A DNA stretch of 64,000 nt from Bacteroides sp. (GTDB taxonomy: Bacteria > Bacteroidota > Bacteroidia > Bacteroidales > Bacteroidaceae), in NCBI GenBank assembly GCA_019414725.1, contig DXLM01000004.1:1-64000 (forward strand). Reading direction: 5' to 3'. The position numbers and the translations under genes are program-made. This document shows positions 55,600-64,000 of this stretch, piece after piece. Numbering within the stretch: the stretch's first letter is position 1; the number at the start of each line of letters is the position of its first letter. The notes below the pieces were generated by a model. The model was not told the DNA's origin, did not search any database, and was given only the letters and a program-made list of their open reading frames with translations.

Positions 55600-57990
55600 A
55601 TGATAAAAAACGGCATACTCATTTTAATAGCAGTTATTTATTCTGCTTCTCTTTTTGCACAACCACGCACATTACTGTCAGGTAAAGTAGTATCAACCGA
55701 TAAAAGCGTTATCGATTTTGCTACTGTATATCTAAAAGGTACACAGTATGGATGTACTACCAACGAACAAGGCATTTACCATTTACACGCACCGGCAGGA
55801 AAATATACGCTGATTATTTCAGCCGTAGGCTTTGAAACATACGAAAAAGCGATAGAAATCGTACCTAATGAGCGTAATAAACAAACAGTTGTGCTAAAAC
55901 CTTCAGTTACAGAACTGGACGAAGTGGTAGTAACATCTACCGGAGTAAACCGTGTAAAAAAATCAGCTTTCAATGCTGTAGCAGTCGATACAAAAGAGCT
56001 TCATAACTCAACTAAAAGCCTAAGTGAAGCCTTAAGCCAACTTCCCGGAATGAAACTTCGCGAATCGGGTGGTGTAGGATCGGATATGCAGCTGATGCTG
56101 GACGGATTCAGTGGTAAGCATGTAAAAGTCTTTATCGATGGTGTTCCCCAGGAAGGAGCAGGAACAGCTTTCGATCTGAACAATATTCCTGTAAATTTTG
56201 CCGAACGCATTGAAGTATACAAAGGTGTTGTGCCTGTAGGCTTCGGAACAGATGCGTTGGGAGGAGTTATCAACATTGTAACCAACAAGAAACGTCGCAA
56301 CTGGTTTTTTGACGCCTCATATTCATATGGTTCATTCAATACACATAAATCGTATGTAAACTTCGGTCAGACATTCAAGAATGGACTGATGTATGAAATC
56401 AATGCTTTCCAGAATTATTCTGACAATGATTATTATATCGACAATTACATTACCGAGTTTGGTGAAGACGGTATTACCGAGAGTACAGATAAAAATAAAA
56501 TATACCATGTAAAACGTTTTAACGATACATTTCATAATGAAGCTGTTATCGGTAAAATAGGAGTCATGGATAAAACCTGGGCAGACCGTCTGGTATTCAG
56601 TTTCAACTATTCTCACTTCTATAAAGAAATCCAGACAGGAGTATATCAATATGTCGTATTCGGACAAAAGCATCGTAAAGGATACTCGTTCGTTCCATCA
56701 GTAGAATACCGTAAGCGTAACCTGCTCATCGAAGGACTGGATATTTCGGCTACAGCCAATTACAACCATAACATCACACATAACATTGATACCGCAGCCT
56801 ATAAATACAACTGGCTGGGAGATAAAAAATATACCGGTACACCGGGAGAACAGTCGCATCAGAATAATGAATCGAAAAATACGAACTGGAATGGAACATT
56901 TACAGCCAATTACCGTATAGGAGAAGCACATACTTTCACCCTGAACCATGTAATCAGTACCTTTCACCGTACTACACGTTCGTATATCTCGGGAAGCTCC
57001 AAGCTGTCTGATTTCAGTATTCCTAAAAAAACACGAAAGAACATCACCGGACTCTCATACCGGTACATGCCTTCCGATAAATGGAATATCTCGGCTTTCA
57101 CTAAATACTATAACCAGTACAACGAAGGTCCTGTATCACAAAATTCAGATGGAATAGGAAACTATACCACCCTGAAGAAACACCTTAGTTCATTAGGATA
57201 TGGAGTAGCCGGCACGTATTTTATCATAAAGGACTTGCAAGCAAAATTATCCTACGAAAAAGCATACCGACTTCCCACAACCGAAGAGCTTTTCGGTGAT
57301 GAAGACTTGGAAGCAGGAAAAGCCGATCTGAAACCAGAAAGAAGCGATAACTTCAACCTGAATCTGAGTTATGCTTATCATATTGGCAAACATGCCATTT
57401 ACGTAGAAGGAAGCCTCATCTACCGCGATACGAAAGACTATATCAAGCGAGGACTTTCACAAGTAAGCAATATGAGTTTCGGATATTACGAAAATCACGG
57501 CAGGGTAAAAACTAAAGGATATAATATCTTACTGAGATACAATTATTCACGGTGGTTCAACATTGGAGGAACGTTCAATTCCATGAATGCACGCGACGAA
57601 GAAAAATACCGTGCAGGAGGTACACAGCAGGAAAGTCTGACTTATGGCCAGCGTATACCTAACCAGCCTTACTTGTATGCTAACTTCGATGCTTCGTTTA
57701 CCTGGCATGATCTGTTTGACAAAGGGAATGTACTGACATTGGGTTACGACGGATACTACCAGCATGAATTTCCGTTATACTGGGAGAATCTGGGAGATCC
57801 GACAACCAAAATCCGTGTACCTGAACAGATTTCACATAATCTCAGTATCGGATACAGTTTGAAAGGAGGCCGTTACAATCTCTCTTTCGAATGTCGGAAT
57901 CTGACTAATGCCAAACTGTATGATAATTTCAGCCTGCAAAAAGCAGGGCGAGCTTTTTATGGGAAAATAAGAGTGAATTTCGGAAAATAA
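55600..57990 (+). CDS. xusA: XusA-like TonB-dependent siderophore transporter
   Basis: The 796-residue protein has a signal peptide (MIKNGILILIAVIYSASLFA). A carboxypeptidase-regulatory domain (about 22-105, SGKVVSTDKSVIDFATVYLK) is followed by the TonB box/plug (TELDEVVVTSTGVNRVKKSA; GGVINIVTNKKR) and a 22-strand type barrel ending in a terminal aromatic strand (FYGKIRVNFGK). The following two genes encode a DUF4374 lipoprotein and a PepSY membrane protein, the gene set of the B. thetaiotaomicron xenosiderophore system XusABC. By that match it takes up ferric catecholate siderophores made by other bacteria. The symbol is given by context. Confidence 0.85.
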   Translation: MIKNGILILIAVIYSASLFAQPRTLLSGKVVSTDKSVIDFATVYLKGTQYGCTTNEQGIYHLHAPAGKYTLIISAVGFETYEKAIEIVPNERNKQTVVLKPSVTELDEVVVTSTGVNRVKKSAFNAVAVDTKELHNSTKSLSEALSQLPGMKLRESGGVGSDMQLMLDGFSGKHVKVFIDGVPQEGAGTAFDLNNIPVNFAERIEVYKGVVPVGFGTDALGGVINIVTNKKRRNWFFDASYSYGSFNTHKSYVNFGQTFKNGLMYEINAFQNYSDNDYYIDNYITEFGEDGITESTDKNKIYHVKRFNDTFHNEAVIGKIGVMDKTWADRLVFSFNYSHFYKEIQTGVYQYVVFGQKHRKGYSFVPSVEYRKRNLLIEGLDISATANYNHNITHNIDTAAYKYNWLGDKKYTGTPGEQSHQNNESKNTNWNGTFTANYRIGEAHTFTLNHVISTFHRTTRSYISGSSKLSDFSIPKKTRKNITGLSYRYMPSDKWNISAFTKYYNQYNEGPVSQNSDGIGNYTTLKKHLSSLGYGVAGTYFIIKDLQAKLSYEKAYRLPTTEELFGDEDLEAGKADLKPERSDNFNLNLSYAYHIGKHAIYVEGSLIYRDTKDYIKRGLSQVSNMSFGYYENHGRVKTKGYNILLRYNYSRWFNIGGTFNSMNARDEEKYRAGGTQQESLTYGQRIPNQPYLYANFDASFTWHDLFDKGNVLTLGYDGYYQHEFPLYWENLGDPTTKIRVPEQISHNLSIGYSLKGGRYNLSFECRNLTNAKLYDNFSLQKAGRAFYGKIRVNFGK

Positions 57991-58013
57991 ATAAAACTAA
58001 AACATAAAAGAAC

Positions 58014-59411
58014 ATGCAAAAAAAGTATTTTACACATGCCCTGGCAATAGCAGTCTGCTCAAGCAGCCTGTTCAGTTCATGCAGCGATGAATATTCAAAT
58101 GGAAATTCAGGAGGTTCAGTAACCGAAACTGATAAATATGTAATTGCAGCAAAAACCGGTGATGCAACTTATCTCATTACAGCCGAATCGCTTGATGAAG
58201 GAAGTGTCACCTCCATAGGAAGTGGAACTGAAACTATCGGAGGATCTTACTGGGTATTTTACGGAACAGATTATCTGTTCAGCTTAAAATACAATAATGG
58301 AGAGGCTGGAACCGGTGCATCGTATATATTGAGCCAGTCTACCGGTAAACCAGTTGAATATAACTCTTACACTTTTAACCGAATTACTACATATGGTATT
58401 TGGGGAAACAATGTCATAACAGCCTCTACCAACGACGGGAACAAAGAAACAGACGGAGAACATTATGCCAAATATATTCAGTTCAATTATCTGAACGCTA
58501 CAAATGGTAAAACAACTACAGGCACACAGATTGCAGAAGACTTCCTCGGAAATGGTGAGTTTGTCAGCTTCGCCGGATTTGTAGAAGCAAACAATAAACT
58601 TTATACCTCGGTCATTCCGATGGGAATGAGTCATTACGGTGTCAATACATATCCCGATAAAATAACAGACACTGACTTAGTTGCCAAATCTGATGGAGGA
58701 ACCGGTTCAGGTTCGTATACGGCAGGACAAATACCGTCTACCCAATATCCAGATAAGGCATTCATCGCAATCTACAACGGAAGCAGCTTCGATGAAACAC
58801 CGACCATTGTAGAAACAGACAAAATCGGATTTGCCTGTGGAAGAAACCGTTCTCAATATTATCAGACAATCTGGGCTGCCGACAACGGCGACTTGTACGT
58901 TTTCTCTCCAGGATATGGACGTACAGCAACTTCTTCCAGCGATCTGAAAAAAGTTACCGGTACACTCCCTTCAGGAGTAATGCGTATCAAGGCAGGAGAA
59001 ACAACTTTCGATTCAAGCTATTACTATAATCTGGAAGAACTGGGCAGTAAAAAGCCAATGTTCCGATGCTGGCATATTACTCAAGACTACTTCCTTCTGC
59101 AAATGTACACTGATGGAGTTGCAGGTATGATGACCGGAAAAAATGCTGTTGTAACCGAACTTGCCATTTTCAAGGCCGAAGAGGGAAAACTTACAACTGT
59201 ATCAAGCGGCATGCCACAACAAAGTAGCATAACGTCGCTAGGAGCTCCTTTCTGTACAAACGGAGTAGCCTATATTCCTGTAGTAACAAACGATGGCAGT
59301 AGTCCGGCTCTGTATAAAATTGATCCGACAACGGCAACGGCAACTAAAGGTGTAAGTATCGTAGCAGATGAAGTTGCTGCTGTAGGCATGTTGTCACCAA
59401 AATCATTCTAA
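58014..59411 (+). CDS. xusB: XusB-like DUF4374 surface lipoprotein
   Basis: The 465-residue protein has a lipoprotein signal (MQKKYFTHALAIAVCSSSLF, lipobox FSSC). Its repeats (KYVIAAKTGDATYLITAESL, YWVFYGTDYLFSLKYNNGEA, IWAADNGDLYVFSPGYG) fit the beta-propeller of DUF4374. In B. thetaiotaomicron the second gene of the xus operon is such a lipoprotein that binds siderophore at the cell surface. It follows xusA by 23 bases and precedes xusC by nine, which supports one operon. Iron and siderophore binding are inferred. Confidence 0.82.
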   Translation: MQKKYFTHALAIAVCSSSLFSSCSDEYSNGNSGGSVTETDKYVIAAKTGDATYLITAESLDEGSVTSIGSGTETIGGSYWVFYGTDYLFSLKYNNGEAGTGASYILSQSTGKPVEYNSYTFNRITTYGIWGNNVITASTNDGNKETDGEHYAKYIQFNYLNATNGKTTTGTQIAEDFLGNGEFVSFAGFVEANNKLYTSVIPMGMSHYGVNTYPDKITDTDLVAKSDGGTGSGSYTAGQIPSTQYPDKAFIAIYNGSSFDETPTIVETDKIGFACGRNRSQYYQTIWAADNGDLYVFSPGYGRTATSSSDLKKVTGTLPSGVMRIKAGETTFDSSYYYNLEELGSKKPMFRCWHITQDYFLLQMYTDGVAGMMTGKNAVVTELAIFKAEEGKLTTVSSGMPQQSSITSLGAPFCTNGVAYIPVVTNDGSSPALYKIDPTTATATKGVSIVADEVAAVGMLSPKSF

Positions 59412-59420
59412 AACACAACA

Positions 59421-60545
59421 ATGAGAAAATTATTCAAACAAATACACTTATGGATATCTGTTCCTGTCGGGCTGATTATTTCAATTGTCTGCCTGACAGG
59501 GGCACTCCTGGTATTCGAGAAGGAAATAACCCGTGCAGTCAGTCCTCATCTATATACCGTAGACTATACAGAAGGGGCTACGCCGCTAAAACCTTCGCAG
59601 ATTGTCGCACTTATCAACAACCAAATAAGTGATACCCTGGAAGTAAACAGCCTGCAAACAGCCCAAAATCCTGAAGAAGCCTGGATGGTAAGCTTTAAAA
59701 ATGCCGGACGCCGCCAGTTAAGTATTAATCCCTATTCGGGAGAAATAAACGGATGGGTAGAAGGAAGTTCTTTCTTCCAGACTGTCCGCAAATTGCATCG
59801 CTGGCTACTGGATGCTCCTGCTCAGAAAGGAGCTCCGTCAACAGGAAAAACCATTGTAGGCATAAGTACCCTGCTCATGGTGGTTATTCTGATATCAGGT
59901 TTAGTAATCTGGTGGCCCCGTAGCCGCAAAAGTCTGCAAAACCGGCTTAAATTATCATGCAACAAAGGCTGGTTCCATTTCTGGTACGACAGTCATGTAT
60001 CATTAGGTTTCTATGCAACCATCTTTCTGCTAATCATGGCTCTTACCGGACTAACGTGGTCGTTCCGATGGTATCGTACCGGATTTTATGCACTCTTTGG
60101 TGCTTCTACCGAACAGCCACAGCAGACTGCCGCACATGGAGAAGGACATAATAATAAAGAAAAAAGAAAGAGAGCAGAGCAAACAAACTATCTGGCCTGG
60201 GATACTGCCCTTGCGGAACTGCAAACAAAGTATAACAGCTATGGCACAATCCAGTTAAACAAAAATAATGCACAAATCATTCAGACAGGAAAACGGAAAG
60301 GTGACACAGCATTGTTTGATGCTCATACTGGAAAAATTACAGAAATAACAATCTATGATACCAATGAACAACCTATATCCAGCAAGATGAAAGGAATCAT
60401 ATATTCATTCCATACCGGACAATGGGGAGGTATCATAACCCGTATTCTATATTTTCTGTCTGCGTTCGTAGGAGGTATTTTACCACTTACAGGATATTAC
60501 CTTTGGATAAAGCGCATAAGTCGGAAAAAACATCGTGAAGTTTGA
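59421..60545 (+). CDS. xusC: XusC-like PepSY membrane protein
   Basis: The 374-residue inner-membrane protein has four membrane segments (about 13-33, 144-166, 195-217 and 345-368) and periplasmic PepSY-type regions (NPYSGEINGWVEGSSFFQTV, FDAHTGKITEITIYDTNEQP). Conserved histidines near membrane edges (KQIHLW, LHRWLL, HVSLGFY, SFHTGQWGG) may bind haem, as in ferric-siderophore reductases. As third gene of the xus-like operon it probably reduces the imported ferric complex to release iron. A very strong terminator follows. Confidence 0.85.
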   Translation: MRKLFKQIHLWISVPVGLIISIVCLTGALLVFEKEITRAVSPHLYTVDYTEGATPLKPSQIVALINNQISDTLEVNSLQTAQNPEEAWMVSFKNAGRRQLSINPYSGEINGWVEGSSFFQTVRKLHRWLLDAPAQKGAPSTGKTIVGISTLLMVVILISGLVIWWPRSRKSLQNRLKLSCNKGWFHFWYDSHVSLGFYATIFLLIMALTGLTWSFRWYRTGFYALFGASTEQPQQTAAHGEGHNNKEKRKRAEQTNYLAWDTALAELQTKYNSYGTIQLNKNNAQIIQTGKRKGDTALFDAHTGKITEITIYDTNEQPISSKMKGIIYSFHTGQWGGIITRILYFLSAFVGGILPLTGYYLWIKRISRKKHREV

Positions 60546-60568
60546 CCGAAAATTCGTACAAAAAATAA

Positions 60569-60612
60569 AAAAACTAGCTGAAGTTTTAGGAAAAACTTCA
60601 GCTAGTTTTTTT
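60569..60612. terminator. Strong bidirectional terminator
   Basis: AAAAACTAGCTGAAGTTTT (60569-60587) and its complement at 60592-60610 form a perfect 19-bp stem with a four-base loop, with T-runs on both strands, between converging xusC and the SDR gene. Confidence 0.9.
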
Positions 60613-60635
60613 ATATCGCTCGGGAAGAGCTAAAA

Positions 60636-61430
60636 TTATTTAGGCTGCTTTCCGATATAAGCCAGAATACCACCGTCTACGTAAAGCACATGACCGTTTA
60701 CGAAATTTGAAGCATCCGAAGCAAGGAAAATAGCCGGTCCCATCAGGTCTTCCGGATTTCCCCAGCGTGCAGCAGGAGTCTTGGCAACAATGAAAGCATC
60801 GAAAGGATGACGAGAACCGTCTGCCTGACGTTCACGCAAAGGAGCGGTCTGAGGAGTAGCGATATAACCCGGACCGATACCATTACACTGGATGTTGAAT
60901 TCACCATATTCAGATGCGATGTTGCGGGTAAGCATCTTCAAGCCGCCTTTTGCTGCTGCATAAGCCGATACTGTTTCACGGCCAAGTTCACTCAGCATTG
61001 AACAGATGTTGATAATCTTTCCGTGACCTTTCTTGATCATGCTAGGAATAACAGCTTTTGATACGATGAACGGAGCATTCAAATCAACATCGATTACCTG
61101 ACGGAATTCGGCTGCTGACATCTCACACATCGGAATACGCTTGATGATACCTGCATTGTTTACCAGAATATCGATAACACCTACTTCCTTTTCAATCTGG
61201 GCAACCAGAGCATTTACAGCTTCTTCGTTGGTTACATCACAAACATAACCACGAGCATCAATACCCAGTTCCTTATATGCTGCAAGACCTTTGTCTACCA
61301 GTTCCTGCTTGATGTCGTTGAATACAATTTTTGCACCAGCCTGTGCAAAACCTGTTGCAATTGCAAAACCGATACCGTAAGAAGCTCCTGTTACAAGAGC
61401 TACTTTACCTTCGAGTGAAAAATTAACCAT
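60636..61430 (-). CDS. Gluconate 5-dehydrogenase-like SDR oxidoreductase
   Basis: This 264-residue cytosolic short-chain dehydrogenase has cofactor motif GASYGIG (about 15-21), NNAG (about 93-96), a catalytic Ser region NICSMLSELG, Tyr/Lys motif YAAAK and the C-terminal DGG. Sequence such as MCEMSAAEFRQVIDVDLNAP and PLRERQADGSRHPFD is typical of Bacteroides proteins annotated as gluconate 5-dehydrogenase or KduD, which act on keto-gluconates from uronic acid breakdown. No kduI or other uronate gene is adjacent here. Substrate is inferred only. Confidence 0.88.
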   Translation of the reverse strand: MVNFSLEGKVALVTGASYGIGFAIATGFAQAGAKIVFNDIKQELVDKGLAAYKELGIDARGYVCDVTNEEAVNALVAQIEKEVGVIDILVNNAGIIKRIPMCEMSAAEFRQVIDVDLNAPFIVSKAVIPSMIKKGHGKIINICSMLSELGRETVSAYAAAKGGLKMLTRNIASEYGEFNIQCNGIGPGYIATPQTAPLRERQADGSRHPFDAFIVAKTPAARWGNPEDLMGPAIFLASDASNFVNGHVLYVDGGILAYIGKQPK

Positions 61431-61559
61431 AGTTTTCTTTAGTGTTTATATTGTTAATAACTAATATCAACCTTAAAAAAGCAAATTGTTTTTCCGTTTA
61501 CGAACACGGATTTATTTATTCTAATTTTCTAAGTTCACAAATATACTAATTTCTTTTTA

Positions 61560-62960
61560 TTAGTGTGCTAATATTTCGCAAATCTTATCTTGAAACGCAC
61601 GAGCTTCCTTACCTCGTAAAACATTCTGGTTGATAATAACAAAAGCAAGCATATCGCCATTTCCTGCTTTTACATATCCGGCAAGCGAACTTATCCCTGT
61701 AACAGTACCGGTCTTGGCACGTACATTCCGATATGCTTTTCCCTGCTTCATACGATAATGCAGTGTCCCATCTACTCCCGCAACGGGAAGAGCCTCATAA
61801 AATGTATGAAAAATCTCAGGATGTGCATAAGCATATTTCAGATACTCCATCATCAAATCAGGAGAGATATAATTGTAAAGTGATACACCACTGCCATCTA
61901 CGATACTGTAATTATCGGGATTACGCCCGATCTCATGCTTCATAAAGGAGTGAATAACTTCCTGCGCATCCTTAAAACCTACATTTTTTTTCCCAGAACG
62001 ACTGATAGCCAGATGATAAAACATTGCTTCGGCAGACAGATTATCACTTTTCTTCAACGCACGTTTTAATACAGGTTCCAACGGTCGTGAAAATGTATAC
62101 ATACCAGTTGCCTCATCCGGACATATTCCATACCGGACTGACTGTATAGAAATACCCGTTTCTTTTAAACGATAAGCAAATGTATGCAGAAAAAAATCTT
62201 TTGACGAATACATATTCAGTGTCTTTGTACATCTGTAATTAGCATTTCCATCTACACAAATCGTATTACCATTATCCAGCCAGTTACGGGTAACTTTCAG
62301 TTTCCCACATTGCGGAGCATAGCTCTGAGCTAAATTGCAAACGGTGTAATAATCAGATTCTGGTATAACCTCTATTTTCGGCTTTCTTCCCTTCGATGTG
62401 GGAATTACTGTTACATTTACGCATCCTCTGTTTAACATGAGCGGAGATAAATATGGCTGAAAGGCTTCGGGAGTATCATCCCAAGACCATCCTGCCCCCC
62501 AATAAATAGAGTCTGTCAACGATACATCTGCAATCAGGCTCCCTTGAATGCAACGTATTCCGGAGTTATGAACAGCTTCTACCAGTTTATTCATATCCTC
62601 ATCCATAAACTCCGGATCGAATCCACCGACTAGGTATAAATCTCCCTGTAATATACTGTCCTGAACGATAGTTCCTGTATAAGCAATCCGTGTATTGAAA
62701 AGATAATATTCTCTAAGCTCTGCCAATGCAGTAACCGATGTTATCACTTTTTCAATGGAGGCAGGACGATAAAGTTTTTTATCCTGATAGGCATACATCT
62801 GCTTTCCTTGTGTCAAATTGAAAACACTAATGCCAACCTCCGAAGTCGTCAATACTTTTTCTGAAGAAACCAATGCATCCAGCTTTCCGGCAATAGACTG
62901 GGCAGCCAGTGTACAACAACATATTATGAGAGAGATTAATACTAGTCCTGTTCGCTTCAT
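61560..62960 (-). CDS. dacB: D-alanyl-D-alanine carboxypeptidase/endopeptidase (PBP4, S13)
   Basis: The 466-residue exported enzyme (signal MKRTGLVLISLIICCCTLAA) trims or cuts peptidoglycan crosslinks in the periplasm. The three active-site motifs of S13 are present: SxxK as Ser68-Ile-Glu-Lys71 in YRPASIEKVITS, SDN in KKSDNLSAEAMF and KTG in VRAKTGTVTGISS. The inserted domain between them (GDLYLVGGFDPEF) is normal for the class C PBPs. It ends a few bases after the lpd stop codon on the minus strand, so the two may be co-transcribed. Confidence 0.93.
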   Translation of the reverse strand: MKRTGLVLISLIICCCTLAAQSIAGKLDALVSSEKVLTTSEVGISVFNLTQGKQMYAYQDKKLYRPASIEKVITSVTALAELREYYLFNTRIAYTGTIVQDSILQGDLYLVGGFDPEFMDEDMNKLVEAVHNSGIRCIQGSLIADVSLTDSIYWGAGWSWDDTPEAFQPYLSPLMLNRGCVNVTVIPTSKGRKPKIEVIPESDYYTVCNLAQSYAPQCGKLKVTRNWLDNGNTICVDGNANYRCTKTLNMYSSKDFFLHTFAYRLKETGISIQSVRYGICPDEATGMYTFSRPLEPVLKRALKKSDNLSAEAMFYHLAISRSGKKNVGFKDAQEVIHSFMKHEIGRNPDNYSIVDGSGVSLYNYISPDLMMEYLKYAYAHPEIFHTFYEALPVAGVDGTLHYRMKQGKAYRNVRAKTGTVTGISSLAGYVKAGNGDMLAFVIINQNVLRGKEARAFQDKICEILAH

Positions 62961-62963
62961 ATA

Positions 62964-64000
62964 TTACAATTCTCTAAAGATTTCACCTACTGTTGGGTGC
63001 GGAAAAACAAAACGTTTAAAATATTCCAGATTACGGTGTTCTTCTACCATCATACCTCCCAAGACAATTAACTCGGAAGCAGGATTTCCCAATATATGTA
63101 CGCCAAGCACCGTATCTTTATCGTCTACCAAAACTTTAATAACTCCATTTGAGCCTTCATTTTCAGCAACAAACCGTCCTGAATATGCCATGGGCAATTT
63201 CACTGTACGATATGAAGTACCATTTGCCTGCAACACCTCTTCTGTCTGCCCTACAGAAGCAATTTCCGGATTGGTATAAACAACTCCTGGAATAGCACGG
63301 TAACTCATTTCTTCCGGCTCACCCAAAATATCTTTTACGGCTATTTCTGCTTCTCTCACAGCCGTATGAGCCAGCAAAGAAACGCCATTCAGATCACCAC
63401 ATACATATACTCCAGGAACAGAGGTACGTAAATGAGCATCGACACGGATATGCCTACGCTCTGTTAGCTCCAGGTTCAGATTTTCAAGACCAAAGCCTTC
63501 TGTAACAGGCCGACGACCTACACTCATCAACAGCTTATCGGCACATATACTGTTTGCTCCATCCGCATTTTCATAATGTACATGTATTCCTTCGTCATCC
63601 TGTGAAAGACTGGTTACTTTGGCGCCAAGCAGGAATTTAACTCCTTTCTTTGAATATTCTGTGCGAAGAGAAGCCGCAAGTTCACGATCGATGCCATTCA
63701 AGATTTCATTCATCATTTCGATGACGGTTACTTGTACTCCCAAGCTGGAAAAGAAAGAAGCAAACTCCATTCCGATAACTCCTCCTCCTACAATAGCAAG
63801 CGAACGAGGCAATTCTTTATTATCGAGTGCATCACGGTGAGTCCAATAACTAACCTGATCAATACCTTGTATCGGAGGAATAACAGTCTGACTACCTGTA
63901 CAAATAATCAGATGTTCACATTCGTACGTTTCATCTGCACAACGTACAGTATTCTTATCCACAATATAAGCTTCTCCATTAACAACAGTAACCTGCTGTG
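62964..64000 (-). CDS. lpdA: Dihydrolipoamide dehydrogenase, 3' part (runs off the right edge)
   Basis: The reading frame stays open to the window edge (QQVTVVNGEAYIVDKN), so the start is outside; the visible 345 residues are the C-terminal three quarters. The NAD-binding motif is IVGGGVIGMEFASFF, the second FAD contact VYVCGDLNG, and the dimerisation domain has VVYTNPEIASVG and the catalytic His-Glu pair in FPHPTVGEIF. The FAD-binding GxGxxG and redox disulfide at the N-terminus are not in the window. The enzyme reoxidises lipoamide in 2-oxoacid dehydrogenase or glycine cleavage complexes. A mercuric reductase-like relative is less likely. Confidence 0.9.
   Translation of the reverse strand, partial: QQVTVVNGEAYIVDKNTVRCADETYECEHLIICTGSQTVIPPIQGIDQVSYWTHRDALDNKELPRSLAIVGGGVIGMEFASFFSSLGVQVTVIEMMNEILNGIDRELAASLRTEYSKKGVKFLLGAKVTSLSQDDEGIHVHYENADGANSICADKLLMSVGRRPVTEGFGLENLNLELTERRHIRVDAHLRTSVPGVYVCGDLNGVSLLAHTAVREAEIAVKDILGEPEEMSYRAIPGVVYTNPEIASVGQTEEVLQANGTSYRTVKLPMAYSGRFVAENEGSNGVIKVLVDDKDTVLGVHILGNPASELIVLGGMMVEEHRNLEYFKRFVFPHPTVGEIFREL

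Noticed and set aside
62818..63279. 153-codon open frame antisense to dacB and lpdA
   Set aside because: It spans the junction of two well-supported genes on the other strand and has no domain.

Overview
The window reads as chromosomal DNA of a gut Bacteroidaceae bacterium (Bacteroides or Phocaeicola type). The support is several SusC/SusD pairs, a hybrid two-component regulator, an ECF sigma/FecR pair, many exported glycoside hydrolases, AT-rich intergenic DNA, and repeated promoter -7 elements of the Bacteroides form TAnnTTTG. The species cannot be named from the sequence alone. No rRNA, tRNA, CRISPR array or phage genes were seen.

Layout. 1-6.0 kb: a GH92-type exported glycosidase, an IS982-like insertion sequence, and a GH3/PA14 beta-glycosidase broken by an in-frame TGA and a one-base frameshift. 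6.0-11.0 kb: housekeeping genes (cysS, an mnmA paralogue with a hairpin in its leader, a 43-residue basic protein, cysE, an NlpE-like lipoprotein). 11.0-20.4 kb, all on the minus strand: a small polysaccharide utilisation locus (PUL) in the order GH65 glucosidase - ECF sigma - FecR anti-sigma - SusC with an STN domain - SusD. The GH65 protein has a glutamate pair like that of the hydrolytic alpha-1,2-glucosidases, so it is probably not a phosphorylase. 20.6-27.8 kb, plus strand: an RlmL-type rRNA methyltransferase, a dipeptidyl peptidase IV, purD, two membrane proteins and mnmD.

27.9-49.5 kb is the most striking part: a complete host-glycan PUL. A hybrid two-component regulator is divergent from SusC-SusD, Ser-type sulfatase, GH20 hexosaminidase, a GH29 fucosidase fused to a GH16 domain with intact catalytic acids, a GH2 beta-galactosidase with a ricin-like domain, and a GH33 sialidase. 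Together these would remove sialic acid, fucose, sulfate, galactose and GlcNAc, and possibly cut internally in poly-LacNAc chains, as expected for mucin O-glycans or similar host glycans.

49.5-64 kb: znuA and znuC without an adjacent permease gene, a large DUF2723 membrane protein, a NodB-type deacetylase, a xusABC-like xenosiderophore/iron uptake operon, an SDR dehydrogenase, a PBP4-type D-Ala-D-Ala carboxypeptidase, and the 3' part of a dihydrolipoamide dehydrogenase gene that runs off the right edge. Strong hairpins separate most of the transcription units.
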